41,805 nt of DNA from positions 1 to 41,805 of the forward strand of contig NZ_BAGK01000067.1 in assembly GCF_000308795.1 (NCBI RefSeq), written 5' to 3'. The first letter of the stretch is position 1. Each line of letters opens with the position of its first letter. A program made the position numbers and the translations under genes. Source of the stretch: Nocardia thailandica NBRC 100428 (GTDB lineage: Bacteria > Actinomycetota > Actinomycetes > Mycobacteriales > Mycobacteriaceae). Under the pieces are notes generated by a model that saw only the letters and a program-made list of their open reading frames with translations, made no database searches and was not told the origin of the DNA. Positions 15,815 to 22,476 of the stretch are shown piece after piece.

Positions 15815-15817
15815 CAC

Positions 15818-15823
15818 TACGCT
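15818..15823 (+). promoter_or_regulatory. -10 box, leaderless start of the 119-aa protein
   Basis: TACGCT is followed by 6 nt and the ATG at 15830. The same hexamer, TACGCT, serves as -10 for the operon starting at 16248. Confidence 0.45.
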
Positions 15824-15829
15824 GCGCGC

Positions 15830-16189
15830 ATGCATCCGATCGGGAGCAGGCGGCGCGGTCTCCCCGCGCCGCCGCACGCCGTGTTCGACGCGCTGGTCCG
15901 GCCCGACCGTGACCCGGCCCGGCCGTGGCTCGACCTGCTTCCCGACGAGCGGATGCCCCGGATTCTCGAGGCGGGCGCCGTCGACTTCGTCGTCTGGAGC
16001 TCCCTGTGGCCCGCGCGCCCGGACGCCGTCGTCCGCTTCGACATCGATCCGGGCGCGGGCGGCGGCACGTTCCTGCGCTGGACCGTCCTGGTCGACGATC
16101 CCGTCCCGGACGACGCGACGCTCGACCACTGGCGCCTGCGCATCGCCGTCCTCGTCGACGCGAACCTCCGCGCGGCCTTCGACCGATAG
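15830..16189 (+). CDS. Small SRPBCC-like conserved protein
   Basis: A 119-residue protein beginning MHPIGSRRRGLPAPPHAVFD. The pattern of a PPHAVFDAL helix start, a central VVWSSLWPARPDAVVRFDI strand pair, GTFLRWTVLVDD and a C-terminal amphipathic helix ending in NLRAAF fits a short SRPBCC (START-like) fold. I recognise similar proteins in nocardiae but no function is assigned. It starts 16 nt after the WGR gene and probably has its own leaderless promoter. It is separated from the next operon by the repeat promoter at 16200-16240. Confidence 0.7.
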   Translation: MHPIGSRRRGLPAPPHAVFDALVRPDRDPARPWLDLLPDERMPRILEAGAVDFVVWSSLWPARPDAVVRFDIDPGAGGGTFLRWTVLVDDPVPDDATLDHWRLRIAVLVDANLRAAFDR

Positions 16190-16199
16190 CCCCCGATTC

Positions 16200-16229
16200 A
16201 CTGGAAAATACTGGACAACACTGGAAGTG
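16200..16229 (+). repeat. Three 10-bp tandem repeats in an operon promoter
   Basis: ACTGGAAAAT (16200-16209), ACTGGACAAC (16210-16219) and ACTGGAAGTG (16220-16229) follow each other head to tail. They start with the same ACTGGA and are spaced by one DNA turn. The -35 hexamer TGGACA (16212-16217) lies in the middle repeat. This is a probable binding site for a regulator of the operon at 16248-21312. Confidence 0.65.
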
Positions 16230-16240
16230 CCTCCTACGCT
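16212..16240 (+). promoter_or_regulatory. Promoter of the nuclease-helicase operon
   Basis: TGGACA (16212-16217) and TACGCT (16235-16240) are separated by 17 bp. The ATG of the first gene follows 7 nt after the -10, so the transcript is probably leaderless. No ribosome-binding site precedes that ATG. Confidence 0.65.
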
Positions 16241-16247
16241 CACACCC

Positions 16248-17405
16248 ATGCCCGACGCCGCGGAGCTGCTGGAAGCCCGCATCACCGACCTGCGCACCGC
16301 CGTGCGGCGCGCGGTCGCCTCGGGTGACCGCGTCTCCGCCCGCCGCCTGCGCGGCGAACTGCGCGTCGCCGAAGCCGCCTGGGACGAGGCCGTTCTCGGC
16401 GAGGACGCCGATGTTCCCGACGATCTCCCGCAGCCGCCCGCGCGTCCCGCCGACACCGGCTTACCGACGTCCCCACCCCACTCGGCGTCCCTCGATCCGG
16501 CGAGCCCGCACCACCCCACCACCGCGTCGGGCCGGGCCGACGGTCCGGACCGCGCCCTCGCCACCGGCGCGCCCGCCGCGGCGGCCTGGAACCCGGAGCC
16601 CTCCGGCCCACCCGGCCGGTCCGCCGGGCAGACCACGACCTCGGTGTCGCCGCCGCGGCCCGGCGACCCGGATTCCGCCACGGCACAGAGCGATTCGGCC
16701 GTCTCCCGCCGGCTGCTGCGTTCCGTCCGCGATCGGCCCGCCGCCCCGCCGACGAGGCCCGACGCCGACCGTCGGCAGGCCACCACCCCCCGCACGCCTG
16801 CCCCCAGCGTCCCGGTCCGCGAACACGTCCACCGCGCGCTGACCCTGCTCGGCGCGCCCTCGGCCCCGAAGCTGGTCCTGCAGGTCCACGCCGCCTTCTA
16901 CTCCGGCGACATCGTGCCCGCCCGGCTGACCAGCCTGCGCCGCGACGAGGAACGTTCCTTCCGCGCCGCGCCGCTGGCCCGCCCGTACTACATCTGCGCG
17001 GCCCTGACCGCCGACCTGCTCGCCCCCGCGCGTGGCCTGATGGCGCTGAGCACCTGGCCCCTGCACCGGCGCGTGGTCGGCCCGCTGAGCCCGCGGGTCG
17101 ACCTGCTGAGCGCCGCGATCCGCCTCGCCGAGCACCTCGACGCCCAGGCGGAGCCGACCCCCGAGGCCCGCCGCCTCATCTGGCGCCTCGCCAATTCGAT
17201 CCCCGGCGTGACCGGCACCCCCGACACGATCGACGCCAGGGCGGTGAAACACGCCGCGCAGCAGGAACTCGCGGTACACAAGGAAGACGACGCGCGCCAT
17301 CGGGACCGGGCCGCGCACCGGGCGGCCCAGCAGCTCGACAACCCCGCCCAGCTGTTCGGTGTCCGGCTGACCGTGGCCGGCAAACGACAAGAGGAGGTGG
17401 GATGA
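16248..17405 (+). CDS. Unknown protein with helical head, Pro-rich linker and C-terminal helical domain; operon gene 1
   Basis: A 385-residue protein with no family I recognise. Residues 1-50 form a charged helical segment (DAAELLEARITDLRTAVRRA, then RRLRGELRVAEAAWDEAVL). Residues about 55-185 are a Pro/Ala/Ser/Thr-rich, low-complexity linker. Residues about 188-300 form a compact domain that starts VPVREHVHRALTLLGAP and has a winged-helix-like pattern, with RLTSLRRDEERSF as a possible recognition helix. The C-terminus is charged and helical. It is the first gene after a leaderless promoter with tandem repeats, and its stop overlaps the start of the Cas4-like nuclease (ATGA). A DNA-binding adaptor or regulator for the nuclease and helicase downstream is my inference only. 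Confidence 0.7.
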   Translation: MPDAAELLEARITDLRTAVRRAVASGDRVSARRLRGELRVAEAAWDEAVLGEDADVPDDLPQPPARPADTGLPTSPPHSASLDPASPHHPTTASGRADGPDRALATGAPAAAAWNPEPSGPPGRSAGQTTTSVSPPRPGDPDSATAQSDSAVSRRLLRSVRDRPAAPPTRPDADRRQATTPRTPAPSVPVREHVHRALTLLGAPSAPKLVLQVHAAFYSGDIVPARLTSLRRDEERSFRAAPLARPYYICAALTADLLAPARGLMALSTWPLHRRVVGPLSPRVDLLSAAIRLAEHLDAQAEPTPEARRLIWRLANSIPGVTGTPDTIDARAVKHAAQQELAVHKEDDARHRDRAAHRAAQQLDNPAQLFGVRLTVAGKRQEEVG

Positions 17406-18487
17406 ACACACTCTCGGCCCGGCTGGACGAATTGCGCGGTGCCGCACCCGCGATGCGCCACAACGCCCGCACCATCGCCGCGCTGACGGCCAATCCCGGC
17501 TGCGCGCGCCGCGCCCTGCTGGACGCGGCGGCCGTCGACAAGGCCGCCCTCGCCCGCGAGCTCGGTCATCCCCCGCAGTTCGGCCAGTCCTCGTTCGCCA
17601 TCACCCGCGGCAACTCCTTCGAGTCGGTGGTGAAGGCCAACGGCTGCGCCGAACTCCTCGCCCTGCTGCGCGAGACGCTCGGCCTGACGATCCCCGAAGT
17701 CGCCTACCAAGACCTGAATTCGGTCGCCGAGAACACCGGCAACGCCGTGCGCTACCAGCGCACCCGCCAGCTGCTCGCCCAGGCCCTCGACACGGGTGTC
17801 GGCACCCTGTTCGACCATCCCCTGCTGCGGCTCGACATCGCGGGCGCCACCGCCTATCTCGAGCCCGACGTCGTCGCCCTGCAGATCGAGGGCATGTTCC
17901 ACGTCGTGGAGATCAAGTCGTTCCCCGTGGTCGACGGCCAGGCCGACCCCGCCCAGGTGGCCGCCGCGGCGCGCCAGTCCGCCGTCTACGTGGTCGCCCT
18001 GCGCCGCCTGCTGGAGGACATCGGCGCCGACCCGGACAAGCTGGTCTCCCACAACGTGATCCTGGTGTGCACGCGGGACTTCACCAACCGCCCCGTGGCC
18101 ACGATGGTCGACCTGCGCAAGCAGATCGCGGTCGTCTCGCGTCAGCTCTCGCGGCTCACCGCCATCGCCGACCTCATCGACCTGGTCCCCGCCGGAGCCA
18201 CCTTCGAGCCGGGACCGCACCTCGAGCAGGTCGTCTCGGCCATCCCCGCCCGGTTCGCCCCGGAGTGCCTCTCGGCCTGCGAGCTCGGTTTCGCCTGCCG
18301 CGCCGAGGCGCGCGCCTGCGGATCGGTGGACGCGCTGGGCCGCGGCGTCTGCGACGAACTCGGCGGCCTCACCGACCTGGACACCGTCCTCGGCCTGGCC
18401 CGCGGCGTCCTCGCCCCCACCGAGGACCAGACCGACATCACCGAACTGCTGCGCACCGCGCATCGGCTGCGCCAGGAGATCGCGTGA
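17402..18487 (+). CDS. Cas4/RecB-like PD-(D/E)XK nuclease with Fe-S cluster motif; operon gene 2
   Basis: A 361-residue predicted DNA nuclease. The order of motifs matches iron-sulfur nucleases of the Cas4/AddB/Dna2 type. C34 (NPGCARRALL) is followed by RGNSFES (R69, G70, E74), D156 in YLEPDVVAL and the EIK of VVEIKSF (E170, K172). Then come clustered cysteines C289, C293 and C299 (CLSACELGFAC) and C306. The D and E-x-K residues would bind metal; C34 with three of the C-terminal cysteines would hold a [4Fe-4S] cluster. No cas genes are nearby, so this is not an adaptation protein. It is co-translated with gene 1, and the SF1B helicase two genes downstream gives the nuclease-helicase pairing of DNA repair or phage-defence machines. 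Family 0.85; exact function unknown. Confidence 0.82.
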   Translation: MNTLSARLDELRGAAPAMRHNARTIAALTANPGCARRALLDAAAVDKAALARELGHPPQFGQSSFAITRGNSFESVVKANGCAELLALLRETLGLTIPEVAYQDLNSVAENTGNAVRYQRTRQLLAQALDTGVGTLFDHPLLRLDIAGATAYLEPDVVALQIEGMFHVVEIKSFPVVDGQADPAQVAAAARQSAVYVVALRRLLEDIGADPDKLVSHNVILVCTRDFTNRPVATMVDLRKQIAVVSRQLSRLTAIADLIDLVPAGATFEPGPHLEQVVSAIPARFAPECLSACELGFACRAEARACGSVDALGRGVCDELGGLTDLDTVLGLARGVLAPTEDQTDITELLRTAHRLRQEIA

Positions 18488-18530
18488 ACGCCGGCGACCG
18501 CGTCCCGCGGGCACGGAAGGGCATCCCCGC

Positions 18531-19997
18531 ATGAGTGTCCTGTCCGCGCTCGCCAAGGTCGAGGCCGCCCGCGCCGGCCGCGCCCAGCCCACGGCGACGG
18601 TCCGCCACTGCCACCTCGCCGACCGTCCGATGGTGCTCATCCCGCTGCGCCTGGCCGGCGAGGCCGCGGCGCCCCTGGCCCTGCTCGCCGGGACGACCCC
18701 CGACGACGCCCGCCTGCTCCTCGTCCCCCAGCCCCGCGACCGCGTGCTGCGCCTGCGTTTCGCCGAGGACCTGGCCGCGATCCTGCTCCCGCACATCATC
18801 GGCTTCGCCGACGACACCGAACCCGTCGTCATCGACAAGAAGACCAACGAGACGATCGACCGCTGCGTCGACGCACCCCAGATCTGGGTGCCCGGCCCGG
18901 CCGCGGTCACCTTCCTCAAGCTGCTCGGCCGGTCCCTGCGTTTCCGCCGCACCGAGGGCGAGGACGCCGTCGCCGAGTCGATCCCGTTGCTCGGCCGCTG
19001 GCTCACCTGGTTCTGCGACCGCGCCGAACACCCCGGCTCCACCGCACTCGCCCCGCTGACCACCCACCTCGCGACGCACTGGACCACCGGCCAATCCGCC
19101 CTGGAGGACGCGAATCTCGCCGCGCTCCTCGGCTGGATCGCGCCCCCGGACGGCCTCTCCGGCCCCGAAGCCGCCGCCCGCGCCGAGGACCCGACGCTGT
19201 GCCCGCCCGCGGGTCCCGCGACCGACCCCGGCTTCGACAATGTCGTCCTCGCGCCCCTGATCACCGCCTACGACACCGCCCCCGACGAGGTGGCCCGCGC
19301 CCGCGCCGTCCAGCGCCTCGACCACGCCCTGCGCACCCAGCTCGAACCCACCTGGGCCCTGATGTGGCACGGCATCGCGCTCCTGCGCGCCCTGCCCGAG
19401 GGCGCGTCGGTCGCGCACCGCTGGGCCGAGGACGTGCGTTCCTTCTCCTTCTACGCCGAGACCCTCGCCGAGAGCACGCCCCAACCCCGCCGCGACTCCG
19501 CCGTCGCCGCCGTCCGCCGCCTGCTGAGCCGCGAGCAGGCGCTCGAGAAGCTCACCGCCGCCATGGCCTACGACGACCCCTACCGCATGCTCGAACACCG
19601 CCTCGCGGGCAACGCCTGCCTGGCCGAGGTGATCGACGCCGAGCCGACCCGGACCACCGTGAGCGACAAGGGAAAACGCATCCTGCGCCCGCTGCTCCGC
19701 GTGACCACCACCGACCCGTTCACCCCCGCGATCGGCGAGGTCCTGCACAACACGGCCGTCAAGGGCCAGCAGGCCACCGTCCTCGAACTCGACGACGACG
19801 TGCTCGTCCTGGAGCTGAGCGGCGGCATGGGCCGCAGCACGACGACGCCCGCCGAGGGCACCGTCAACGGCGAGGGCGACCGCATCGTCCTCGCCCGTTT
19901 CGGCCCCAACGGCAACTTCCGCCCCGCCGCCCTGCCCGCCCCCGAGGAGACCCCGTGGACCCACGGCGGCCCGCCGGAACTCATCGAGGAGCCCTGA
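18531..19997 (+). CDS. Unknown 488-residue protein; operon gene 3
   Basis: I recognise no family. The protein is rich in Ala, Leu, Arg and Glu, mostly helical in pattern, with no signal peptide or membrane segment. Residues 1-130 include RLRFAEDLAAILLPHI and KKTNETIDRCVDAPQIWVPG. The middle is helical. The last 100 residues (ILRPLLRVTTTDPFTPAIGE, then GQQATVLELDDDVLVLEL) look like a beta-rich domain. It lies 43 nt after the nuclease and ends one base before the helicase ATG, so it is translated from the same mRNA. Conservation of its place between nuclease and helicase would make it a core subunit of the putative complex. Nothing visible suggests an enzyme active site. Confidence 0.75.
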   Translation: MSVLSALAKVEAARAGRAQPTATVRHCHLADRPMVLIPLRLAGEAAAPLALLAGTTPDDARLLLVPQPRDRVLRLRFAEDLAAILLPHIIGFADDTEPVVIDKKTNETIDRCVDAPQIWVPGPAAVTFLKLLGRSLRFRRTEGEDAVAESIPLLGRWLTWFCDRAEHPGSTALAPLTTHLATHWTTGQSALEDANLAALLGWIAPPDGLSGPEAAARAEDPTLCPPAGPATDPGFDNVVLAPLITAYDTAPDEVARARAVQRLDHALRTQLEPTWALMWHGIALLRALPEGASVAHRWAEDVRSFSFYAETLAESTPQPRRDSAVAAVRRLLSREQALEKLTAAMAYDDPYRMLEHRLAGNACLAEVIDAEPTRTTVSDKGKRILRPLLRVTTTDPFTPAIGEVLHNTAVKGQQATVLELDDDVLVLELSGGMGRSTTTPAEGTVNGEGDRIVLARFGPNGNFRPAALPAPEETPWTHGGPPELIEEP

Positions 19998-19998
19998 C

Positions 19999-21312
19999 AT
20001 GTCCGCCGCCGCCCACGCCGCCGACACCACCGTCGCGGGCATCCTCACCGACCTCGCCGACCCCACCCACAAGGCCATCGTCGTCGACTCGCCGCCCGGC
20101 GCGGGCAAGTCCACGCTCGTCGTGAAGGCCGCCCGCCAGCTGGCCGCCGACGGCACCCAGCGCATGATCGTCGCCCAGACCAACGAACAGGTCGACGACC
20201 TCATCGCCCGCCTCGCCGCCGCCGAGCCCGAGCTGCGCATCGGCCGCCTCTCGGCCCAGGGCTACCGCCGCGCCGAACGCATCGACCTCCCCACCGTCCG
20301 CGACTCGTCCAAGGCCGCCGATCTCGAGGACTGCACCGTCGTCATCGGCACCGCCGCCAAGTGGGCCACCCTCACCGAGGGCACCTGGGAACACGCCATC
20401 GTCGACGAGGCGTACCAGATGCGCTCCGACATGCTCCTGCGCATCGCCCGCCGCTTCGACCGCGGCCTCTTCGTCGGCGACCCCGGCCAGCTCGACCCCT
20501 TCGCCACCGTCGAGTCCGACCGCTGGGCGGGCCTGGACTGGGACCCCACCATGAGCGCCGTCTCGGTCATGCTCGCCAACAACCGCGACCGCCACATCCC
20601 GATCCACCGCCTCCCCGTCTCCTGGCGCCTCCCCGCCAGCGCCGCCCCCGTCGTCTCCCGCGCCTTCTACCCCTTCACCCCCTTCGACGCGGGCACCGCC
20701 CCCGGCACCCGCCGCCTCGACTTCGTCACCCGCGGCCTGCGCACCCCGCTCGACCGCTGCCTCGACGAGGCCGCCGACTCCGGCTGGGCCTTCTACGAAC
20801 TCCCCTCCCGCAACACCCTGCGCACCGACCGCGAAGCCGTCGCCGCCGTCGCCGCCCTCACCGTCCGCGTCCTCGAACGGGGCGCCACCGCCACCTCCGA
20901 ACAGGGCGCCCACCCCGTCACCGCCGACCGCCTCGCCGTCGGCACCGCCCACCGCGACCAGGCCGAGGCCATCCGCCTCGCCCTCCGCGGCACGCTGGCC
21001 GAGCCCGTCACCGTCGACACCGCCAACCGCCTGCAAGGCCGCGAATACGACCTGACCGTCGTCCTGCACCCCCTGTCGGGCCGCCGCGACGCGAGCTCCT
21101 TCCACCTCGAGGCGGGCCGCCTCTGCGTCCTCACCTCCCGGCACCGCCACGCCTGCATCGTCGTCGGCCGCGCGGGCATCCCCGAACTCCTCGACGCCCA
21201 CCCCTCCGCCGAACCCGTCCACCTCGGCGTCCCCGTCAAGTTCCCCGACGGCTGGGAAGCCAACCAGGCCGTCCTGAGCCACCTCGCCGCCCACACCATC
21301 CGCGCCGGATAA
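19999..21312 (+). CDS. SF1B (Upf1/Dna2-like) helicase; operon gene 4
   Basis: A 437-residue superfamily 1 helicase with full motifs: Walker A PPGAGKST (about residues 32-39), Walker B with the Upf1-type DEAYQ (about 136-140), motif III GDPGQLDPF (about 161-169), a motif IV-like SWRLP, motif V in DTANRLQGREYDLTVV and motif VI in VLTSRHRHACIVVGR. The C-terminal acidic and hydrophobic segments are short, and no nuclease domain is fused. This resembles the helicase half of Dna2; the Cas4-like nuclease of the same operon could supply the other half. ATP-driven 5'-3' unwinding is the expected activity from the SF1B class. It is the last gene; no terminator is obvious after it. Confidence 0.85.
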   Translation: MSAAAHAADTTVAGILTDLADPTHKAIVVDSPPGAGKSTLVVKAARQLAADGTQRMIVAQTNEQVDDLIARLAAAEPELRIGRLSAQGYRRAERIDLPTVRDSSKAADLEDCTVVIGTAAKWATLTEGTWEHAIVDEAYQMRSDMLLRIARRFDRGLFVGDPGQLDPFATVESDRWAGLDWDPTMSAVSVMLANNRDRHIPIHRLPVSWRLPASAAPVVSRAFYPFTPFDAGTAPGTRRLDFVTRGLRTPLDRCLDEAADSGWAFYELPSRNTLRTDREAVAAVAALTVRVLERGATATSEQGAHPVTADRLAVGTAHRDQAEAIRLALRGTLAEPVTVDTANRLQGREYDLTVVLHPLSGRRDASSFHLEAGRLCVLTSRHRHACIVVGRAGIPELLDAHPSAEPVHLGVPVKFPDGWEANQAVLSHLAAHTIRAG

Positions 21313-21379
21313 CCCCAGGTCAGCTCGATCGGACTACGATGGTCCCCGTTGTTCGATCAGCCACGACGACGGGAGCACG

Positions 21380-21484
21380 ATGTCCGACAAGAACACGCGC
21401 GAACAGAAGATCGAGGAAGAGGAACGCCGCCGCCAGGAGGAACGCGACCGCCTGGAGAAGGAAGAGGAACGCCGCCTCGAATGA
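21380..21484 (+). CDS. 34-residue highly charged helical microprotein
   Basis: An ATG with GGGAG 4 nt upstream opens a 34-codon ORF ending in TGA. Its product starts MSDKNTREQKIEEEERRRQE and continues in alternating Glu and Arg/Lys, a pattern for one long alpha helix or coiled coil. It lies 67 nt after the helicase stop. Codon use is like the neighbours, which supports a real gene, but a sequence this short and repetitive could arise by chance. Confidence 0.45.
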   Translation: MSDKNTREQKIEEEERRRQEERDRLEKEEERRLE

Positions 21485-21493
21485 GGCACGGGG

Positions 21494-21700
21494 TCACAAC
21501 CCGTATTTACGGACCCAGTCCTCGGTGAGGTCGATCGCGGGAATCCCCAGATCGGCCGCCCCGATCTCCCGCGATGTCTCCTCGACGAATGTCGTAGGCT
21601 CCGGCGGCAATTCCCGCCACCGGGCCCGGGCCAGCGGAGAACGGTGACTCGGCCGCTGCGACGCACACCGGCGACGACACAGGACTAGCCTCGTGCCCAT
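21494..21700 (-). pseudogene. Possible C-terminal remnant of an unknown gene
   Basis: On the minus strand a frame ends at 21494 with the tail REIGAADLGIPAIDLTEDWV followed by RKYGL. This looks like a natural protein C-terminus. It has no plausible N-terminal domain: upstream it runs into Arg- and Ser-rich sequence under the trpF-like promoter. I read it as the end of a gene cut off by rearrangement. Low confidence. Confidence 0.3.
21686..21691 (+). promoter_or_regulatory. -10 box, leaderless start of the TrpF-like gene
   Basis: TAGCCT lies 7 nt upstream of the ATG at 21699. This distance favours the ATG over the in-frame GTG at 21693. Confidence 0.45.
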
Positions 21701-22463
21701 GAGCGCTCCCGACTGCAGTCGCGTCCGCGTCAAGTTCTGTGGGCTCCGGTCCGAGCGGGACGTCCGCACGGCACTGCTGGCCGGCGCCGACGCGGTCGGC
21801 TTCATCTGCGGGCAGACCCACCGCACCGAGGACGCACTCGAGGAGGCAGCGGCCGAGCGGCTCGTGCGGCTGACGAAGACGCTCGCCCGGAGCACGGAGG
21901 AAGTGCCGGACAAGGAAGGACCGGCGCCGCAGCGCGTCCGCGGCGCCGTCGCCACTGTGCTCGTCACCCACCTCCGAGAAGCCGACGCGATCGTCCGACT
22001 GGCCGACCGGCTCGGCGTCGACGAAATCCAGGTCCACGGTCTGATCGGCCCCGACGTCCTCCCCGAGATAGTCCGCGCGACAGCGGGCTCGGCGCACCGG
22101 CCCGCCGTCGTGCGCGCGGTCCACGTCATGGACGAGTCCGCCATCGATGACGCGATAGCCGCGTCCGACACCGCCGACGCCATCGTCCTCGACACCCGCA
22201 CCGCCGACCGGCTCGGCGGCACCGGCCTCGTGCACGACTGGACGATCAGCAGACGGATCGTCGAGAGACTGGGTGGCTCCGGTACCGAGGTCTACCTCGC
22301 AGGCGGCCTCACCCCGGCCAACGTCGCGGAGGCGATCGCGGTAGTCGGCCCCGACGGCGTCGACGTCAACTCCGGGGTCGACGACGCGCGCGGCGACAAG
22401 GCCCGGAGCGCCTGCGACGCCTTCGCGAACGCCGTTCGCTCACCGCTCGTTTCCCGCTCCTGA
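21699..22463 (+). CDS. Stand-alone phosphoribosylanthranilate isomerase-like protein (TrpF family)
   Basis: About 254 residues with a TIM-barrel TrpF signature. VRVKFCGLRSERDV carries the catalytic Cys at the end of strand 1. VLDTRTADRLGGTGLVHDW carries the catalytic Asp and the GGTG phosphate-binding loop. YLAGGLTPANVAEAI and GVDVNSGVDDARGDKAR form the second phosphate site. The catalytic residues are intact. A 30-residue insertion after about residue 50 (EEVPDKEGPAPQR) is longer than usual. Most actinobacteria lack trpF because PriA does its job, so a copy away from trp genes is unusual and may act in a specialised pathway. Transcription probably starts at its ATG. A HEAT-repeat gene follows 13 nt later. 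Confidence 0.82.
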   Translation: MSAPDCSRVRVKFCGLRSERDVRTALLAGADAVGFICGQTHRTEDALEEAAAERLVRLTKTLARSTEEVPDKEGPAPQRVRGAVATVLVTHLREADAIVRLADRLGVDEIQVHGLIGPDVLPEIVRATAGSAHRPAVVRAVHVMDESAIDDAIAASDTADAIVLDTRTADRLGGTGLVHDWTISRRIVERLGGSGTEVYLAGGLTPANVAEAIAVVGPDGVDVNSGVDDARGDKARSACDAFANAVRSPLVSRS

Positions 22464-22476
22464 TCGAGCGCCCGAG

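Noticed and set aside
14366..16795. An 809-residue minus-strand frame under the WGR gene and the operon start
   Set aside because: Antisense to the WGR/propeller gene and runs through the repeat promoter; no family features.
17402..18487. Cas4-like gene taken as sign of a CRISPR locus
   Set aside because: No repeat-spacer array and no cas1, cas2 or effector genes occur in the window.
16248..21312. Calling the four-gene operon Gabija, Hachiman or AdnAB
   Set aside because: There is no OLD-type TOPRIM nuclease, no SF2 helicase and no fused UvrD-nuclease subunit; motif content does not fit.
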